From positions 20,145,819 through 20,209,818 of the forward strand of contig NC_061868.1 of the NCBI RefSeq assembly GCF_907164915.1: a DNA stretch of 64,000 nt, written 5' to 3'. Within the stretch, counting starts at the first letter, position 1, and every line of letters begins with the position of its first letter. Below, in pieces: positions 59,201 through 64,000 of the stretch. Made by a program: the position numbers and the translations under genes. This DNA is from Impatiens glandulifera. Taxonomy: Eukaryota; Streptophyta; Magnoliopsida; Ericales; Balsaminaceae. Under the pieces are notes generated by a model. That model was given only the letters and a program-made list of their open reading frames with translations, made no database searches and had not been told where the DNA came from.

Positions 59201-60276
59201 GAAGGCAAGAGCCAGCGGCTTGAACAAGACAGACTCCCTAGAGCAATTGCTGCACCTAACGTTAATGCTGAATTAGTTGAATCGATGCAGGCAAGTTTTA
59301 TTAATCGATTGCATAATACATTTTATGAAGTTTTTATCACTAAAAGCAAATTTGACACCAATTACAACAGCGGGATAATGGGCAATCAAACACCAAGAGC
59401 AGGAGCGAGCTGTTTTATCCTCAGGATCAAACCAGGCAGTTGAAAGCAAGAAAAGAAATTGATATAAATTTTAAGGATAAAAACCATTACAAAGTTTCTC
59501 ACTCTGGACCATTGTCTTCTTCTTCATCAAGAAACGGGACGAAACACGAAGAAATTACAAATGTTCCCTCCAGTGCCAATTTATCGACATTATCCAGTTT
59601 GGTAGCTTCTAGAACGTTACTGTCTGAAGACAAATCTGACTCTAATCAATTAGATGCTAGATATTCGGAATCATTAAACGGAACTGGATCGATGAGACAA
59701 TACGAGAGGATTCCTTATCGCCCATACAAAATGTCTGGCCCATTGCAAACTGAAAACAGCAGAAAGAGCATTAGAGAAACAAATCCAGTAAGTCTTTGCA
59801 TAATATTTTCGTTTTCAAATACTTATTTTGTTTTCTTAACCTGTGACAGACTTGTTTTGCAACTTTTAAAATTAACTGAAATTATTTTTAACCTAAAATT
59901 CAGAACTAGGGGATGCAATAAGTTGTGTAGAGTATAGAAAGCAAAACGAGTCTGTTGCAAGTTGAGGAAACAAAAATGAGAACTCCTCGTTTTTATTTTT
60001 ATTTTTTATTTTTTGCACTTTTTCTTTTGTATTAGATTCTTAGCAATTACTATTATTTTTTATTGTTCTTAGAATGAAAATGGGTTTACTAAAGTGGACA
60101 AGACCCGATTCTCCGGTCCATTGATGGTTCCATCGAACAATATGGAACAAATGTTGAGAGATCATGACCGTCGAATACAAGAAGCAGCTAGACGAGGACG
60201 GCTTGACAGCATTAGTAAAATTCAATCTCAAGAAACGCTAGCGGTTAATAACCCAAGATACTCTTCTAGCCGCTAG
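56231..60276 (+). CDS. CDK-like Ser/Thr protein kinase, 8 exons
   Basis: Exons: 56231-56686, 57410-57694, 57946-58263, 58421-58648, 59005-59105, 59191-59290, 59371-59787 and 60073-60276; 702 residues. The start is MGCLCAKPS, an N-myristoylation/palmitoylation signal; the frame runs upstream without an earlier ATG. Residues 12-17 are poly-Asp, 30-39 Ala then Ser. The conserved block [20 protein letters not shown] precedes the kinase domain: G-loop GQGTYSNVY 154-162, Lys176, catalytic Asp271 ([10 protein letters not shown]), Asp289 of DFG, then [10 protein letters not shown]. The C-terminal 270 residues are Ser- and Lys/Arg-rich. It belongs to the plant CDK-like group that includes Arabidopsis IBS1 (At1g18670) and relatives, probably membrane-tethered; substrate unknown. 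The intron after 59290 has a GC donor. Confidence 0.92.
58773..58952. mobile_element. Possible hAT-like MITE in kinase intron 4
   Basis: The segment begins AGGTATTGTTTGAGATTA and ends AGAACCAAACATAGCC, so its ends are rough inverted repeats (GGTATTGTTTG versus GGCTATGTTTGG) like those of small plant hAT MITEs. No clean 8-bp duplication was found. Lies wholly in the intron. Confidence 0.35.
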
Positions 60277-61642
60277 GCCTCCCATTGGAACTAAATAGAG
60301 AGGAGTCGTAAATAGTTGTAGTGTTGTAGTTGCATTTTGTTTCTAGTATAGTGTTAGCTTTATATATCATTCTTCATAAAATTTCAAACAGTTACAGAGT
60401 AAATGGTTTAAAAAATAATAGAATCTTTTATTTGCTTTTCATCCCTCATTTTGTACTCCCAAGTATTTGATGTGAATTTTGAGGAGAAGGTATGCAATTA
60501 TTTTGGACTTTGTTTTGATAGCATTTATTTTTGAATTTGAAAAAATTAATAATTTGTTATGCATGTTAAAACTTATAATGAGATAAAATAGTATGAACTA
60601 TTCTAAAAAAAAATTAATAATATTTTTTAATATAACAATTGTGGGTGATAGATTCATATAAATAGAGTTTAATTTATTTCTTTACTCATCAATGTAGCTT
60701 AGTTTAATTGTTTTAAGTTTAAGCGGGACTATGATTGTTATTCTTTAAGAATGTGAATAGATATGGAGAATAAAGATTACAATTTGAAACTATCCATATG
60801 TAATCGAACTGAATTGCTCCGTTTTAGGCGGTTTGATTGGTTGACTAAGAATGGAGTCGGTATGGTGGTTCAAACAAGAATGTAAATATGATTAATGGAG
60901 TCGGTATGATGGTTCAAACAAGAATGTAAATATGATTGATAGATGTGGGGAATAAGGATGATAATTTGAAACCGCCAAGCTATAATCAAACCAAATTACT
61001 CCGTTTTGGGCAGTTTTCTCAGGTTTGATCGGTAGTTGACCGGGGATTGGGCCAATATGATATTTATGTCCCCCGCCCAGACCCAACCCGATCTCACATC
61101 AATTCTGCCCTGAACACTATAAAACACAATTAAATATATATAAAATTACCAATGTATTTATTTATTTAGAGTTTTAAGTTAATTCTTTTATAATAATAAA
61201 TTTTCAATATATTATAATATATATTATATTAAAAAATTATTTATATAATTTTATTATACAATTATTTAGAGAGTATGGTATATATGGTGCCCACGGAGAT
61301 TTCTCGAAACTGAACAGGGCGGGAATGATAGTTAAAAAAGTCTTCGAAATAAAAGGGGCGAGGATTGTAAATGTATTCTCCGCCCCGTCCCATTGCCATC
61401 CTTAGTGGGGATTGTGAAGGAGTATAATTGATAGAAGTGTTTAGTTAAAACTTTGTAATCATTCTTATTGATAATATTTGGATTTATTAATATCCCAATC
61501 TCATTTTTTACTATATTATATTTAATTAAAAATATTAAATATTATATATATTTTTAAAATATACAAAATATTCAAGTATGTCATAAAATAATAAAATATA
61601 AACACCTAATATCTACTAATTATATATTTTAAATAGAGTTAT
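60277..61642. other. Kinase 3' flank and gene-free AT-rich stretch
   Basis: 3' UTR of the kinase, then AT-rich sequence with no gene. 60770-61410 holds degenerate dispersed-repeat DNA (GTTTGATTGGTTGAC, CCCGCCCAGACCCAACCCG, CCGCCCCGTCCCATTGCCAT), of a type widespread in plant genomes. Confidence 0.5.
60850..60937. repeat. 44-bp tandem duplication
   Basis: AATGGAGTCGGTATGGTGGT... (60850-60893) repeats at 60894-60937 with one base difference. Confidence 0.95.
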
Positions 61643-64000
61643 TGTAACCCCGGAAAATCATTTGGTTCCGTGAAAGCTCGAGGCTCGAGAATTTTACATC
61701 GGTTAAAATAAAATATTATTTTAAAATTGTTTAAATAATTCCGGTCAACTTTTGAAATTAATTAAAAGTAATTAATTTGAGTTCAAACTAAAATAATATG
61801 AGGATTTACCGTAATCAAAATACAATTTGATTTTTAGAAATTCATTATTTTAAATTAATTAAAAAAATTATATATTTGAAAACAGAGTCGCCAATTAATT
61901 TTTAAAAATTAATAAATTGGCATTCGTGCACACAAACATATTTTTTAGGTAGAGTTTCTTTCAGTTCGTAGTTTGATGATATTCGAGAAAGAGCTTTCGT
62001 GCTTCATCCTCTGTACCTGTTTTAAAACGGTTTCTACTTATAAATTTTACATTTGAAATCAACTGTATAACCTTTTATTTTAATTGATTATTCTTCCAGT
62101 CCTTGAAATGCATATGTTTATGCATATTTAAAAATTGTAACAATAATTATTTAAATACTGGTACCTGTTGCTAATGATGACTACAGAGGAAAATACCTAA
62201 AGAACACCAATTTAAAAGGCATTAGGGTTTAAAATAAATCATAAATCAGACTTTGTTAAAATGTTTTTGGTGTAAATACACCAAAAACTTTTAGCATCTT
62301 TTGGCCTATAGTCTTGATTGCTACGGCAAGAGCAAAATGTACTAATTCTACCAGATACACCCCGGGAATGAAAAAAAAATGACTCAAGTGGTTGAGGTAT
62401 TGGAATCACCATCCGTGGCCTACCCAAGATCTGAATCTTAATTGCATATGGCAAAGACATGGATGTACTAATTCTACCAGATACACTTGCGAGCCAACAA
62501 AAGAACAAAAGAGAGAAAAATGGCATATAAAAACCTAAAGCAGAAAGTCGAAAGCCTCTCTCAAATGTTTTTATGATGATTCGAACTTGCAAGAAATGTG
62601 GTCCAGGGCCGAACAACCAAAAATAAGTTACACTATTTTATCAAAATGTCAAGATGTTGATCGCCTTCCTCAAGGGTTATGATCATGGATAATCGTTTGT
62701 ATACGAGATCAAATTTATAGTCGATATGTCGAAAGTTGGGGAAAAATAAATCTTATTTCATGATGAAAGAAAAATCATCAATAAGGATGAAAAAGATGTT
62801 CTAAACCTATCCCCGGATACGTTTTGAATCCAGAAACGTCATGATTCATTCCAAAGGATCAATGTTCATTCCAATCTAAAAAAAGAGATAAACAAGGATA
62901 TGAACTAGGGAAACAAAAAATGTTTTTTTTTATCCAAAAACATAAGTCATTTGTCCACAAATAAAGCTAGACACCTTCGACTGACATAATTCAAATAGCC
63001 GTGAAGGACATTTTGAAAACAAAAAGGGAAACAATGATTTAGTTGAAATATTCCCTTAAAAGGCATCGAGCCACAACCGATACTACATAAGAAAATTAAG
63101 TAAAATTGAGTCTCCTAAACCCTATCTGTTGATAAGTGCGTGAGATTGTTTGTACACAATCTCGTTCAAGCCCTAATTATAGTTAGGTCACCAAAACCCT
63201 ATTTGTTAATATGTGCGATATATCATTTTTATACGATTTTGCTAAAAACCCTAATTGTAGTTAGGTATTCTAAACCCTATCTATTTATAGGTGTGTGAGA
63301 TTGTTCGTACACAATCCCGTTCAAACCCTAATTGTAGTTAGGTCACCAAAACCCTATCTGTCGATAGGTGCGATATATCGTTTTTATACGATTCCGCTAA
63401 AAACCCTAATTGTAATTTGGTATTCTAATCCCTATCTGTTGATAGGTGTGTGAAATTGTTCGTACACAATCCCATTCAAACCCTAATTGTAGTTAGGTCA
63501 CTAAAACCCTATTTGTTGATAAGTGCGATAAATTGTTTTTATATGATTCCACTAAAAACCCTAGTTGTTATCAGGTATTAAAACCCTATTTATCAATAGG
63601 TCGAGACATCATTTGTATATGATTCTGTTAGAAACAATATATGTTGATAGGTACGTGAAATCGTTTGTACACAATTTCGTATATAAATCCTATTTGTCAA
63701 TAGGTCGAGACATAATTTGTATATGATTACGTTAGAAACCCTATCTGTTGATAGGTATGTGAAATCGTTTGTACACAATTCCGTCTATAAACTCTATTTT
63801 TCAATAGATCGAGACATCATTTGTATATGATTCGTAAGAATTCCTATCTATTGATAGGTGCAAGAAGTCGTTCATACACGATTCCGTCTATAAACTCTAT
63901 TTTTCAGTAGTTCGGGACATCATTTGTATATGATTCCGTTAGAAACCCTATCTATTGATAGGTGCAAGAGACATCGTTCATACACGACTCCGTAACTATA
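61643..64000. repeat. LTR-like sequence, Ty3/gypsy (Tat/Ogre-like?), cut by window end
   Basis: Starts TGTAACCCCGGAAAATC, like plant Ty3/gypsy LTR starts, and includes ACAGAGTCGCCAATTAATT at about 61881, a motif reminiscent of Tat-lineage elements (GAGTCGCCA). A 25-base sequence with GTACTAATTCTACCAG occurs twice (62338 and 62464). No RT or gag is visible. The minus-strand frame 62616-62239 does not look like a real protein. Confidence 0.35.
63121..64000. repeat. Palindrome-rich tandem array
   Basis: From 63121 to 63585, subunits of 77-78 bp alternate in two types, giving a 155-bp dimer (CCTAT markers at 63121, 63198, 63276, 63353, 63431, 63508, 63585). From 63585 the spacing becomes about 104 bp (63689, 63792, about 63896) to the window end. 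Each unit holds small inverted repeats: CCTATCTGTTGATAGG, GATTGTTTGTACACAATC, and CCTAATTGTAGTTAGG. Confidence 0.85.

Noticed and set aside
62239..62616. 125-codon minus-strand frame
   Set aside because: No recognisable domain, lies in repeat-like DNA and contains a duplicated 25-base segment; likely chance.
63160..63560. AAACCCTAA motifs as telomere or telo-box array
   Set aside because: They occur once per 77-bp unit within a longer palindrome repeat and are not in tandem.

Overview
This is a stretch of a plant nuclear genome, almost certainly from a dicot. It contains spliced genes with GT-AG introns, plant-specific gene families, very AT-rich intergenic DNA and a dense cluster of LTR retrotransposons. 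There is nothing bacterial or organellar in it. The species cannot be named from the sequence alone.

Left 42 kb: a retrotransposon nest. Positions 1-7852 hold a Ty1/copia element (E1; Sirevirus-like by its polypurine tract, gag motifs and extra ORF after pol) whose 5' LTR is cut by the window edge. E1 abuts a reverse-oriented LTR fragment (E6, 7853-8772) and appears to have landed in it. From about 12687 to 41760 four elements are nested. E4 is an old copia element with its 5' LTR split and its 3' end lost. E2 is a copia element, 13185-36755, inside E4's LTR. E3 is a reverse copia element, 16737-30567, inside E2's integrase. E5 is a short reverse Ty3/gypsy derivative, 19671-21997, inside E3's third ORF. 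Target-site duplications at the three inner insertions (TTTTT, CATCT, GATTG) give the order E4, E2, E3, E5.

The copia elements carry a third ORF (ORF3) between pol and the 3' LTR. Its N-terminal half resembles the 'putative plant transposon protein' domain. E2 has a short intact version. E3 has lost pol and carries a version of about 1,100 codons with disordered, acidic, coiled-coil and arginine-glycine-rich parts. ORF3 has its own TATA-like promoter and a conserved set of palindromes upstream. The LTRs of E2, E3 and E6 are filled with tandem arrays built from TTAGAC...GTCTAA hairpins.

Right 22 kb: host genes in AT-rich DNA. 43059-43766 (+) is a small nuclear-type protein with an EAR repressor motif. 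44249-45941 (-) is a five-exon GH5 endo-beta-mannanase, convergent with the previous gene. 46.2-55.7 kb is gene-free, AT-rich sequence with a good Mutator-type MITE at 54097-54230. 56231-60276 (+) is an eight-exon CDK-like protein kinase with a myristoylation-type N-terminus. From about 61.64 kb to the end there is an LTR-like sequence of a Ty3/gypsy type that ends in palindrome-rich tandem repeats (63121-64000).

The retroelement ORFs are almost all broken. The host genes look intact.
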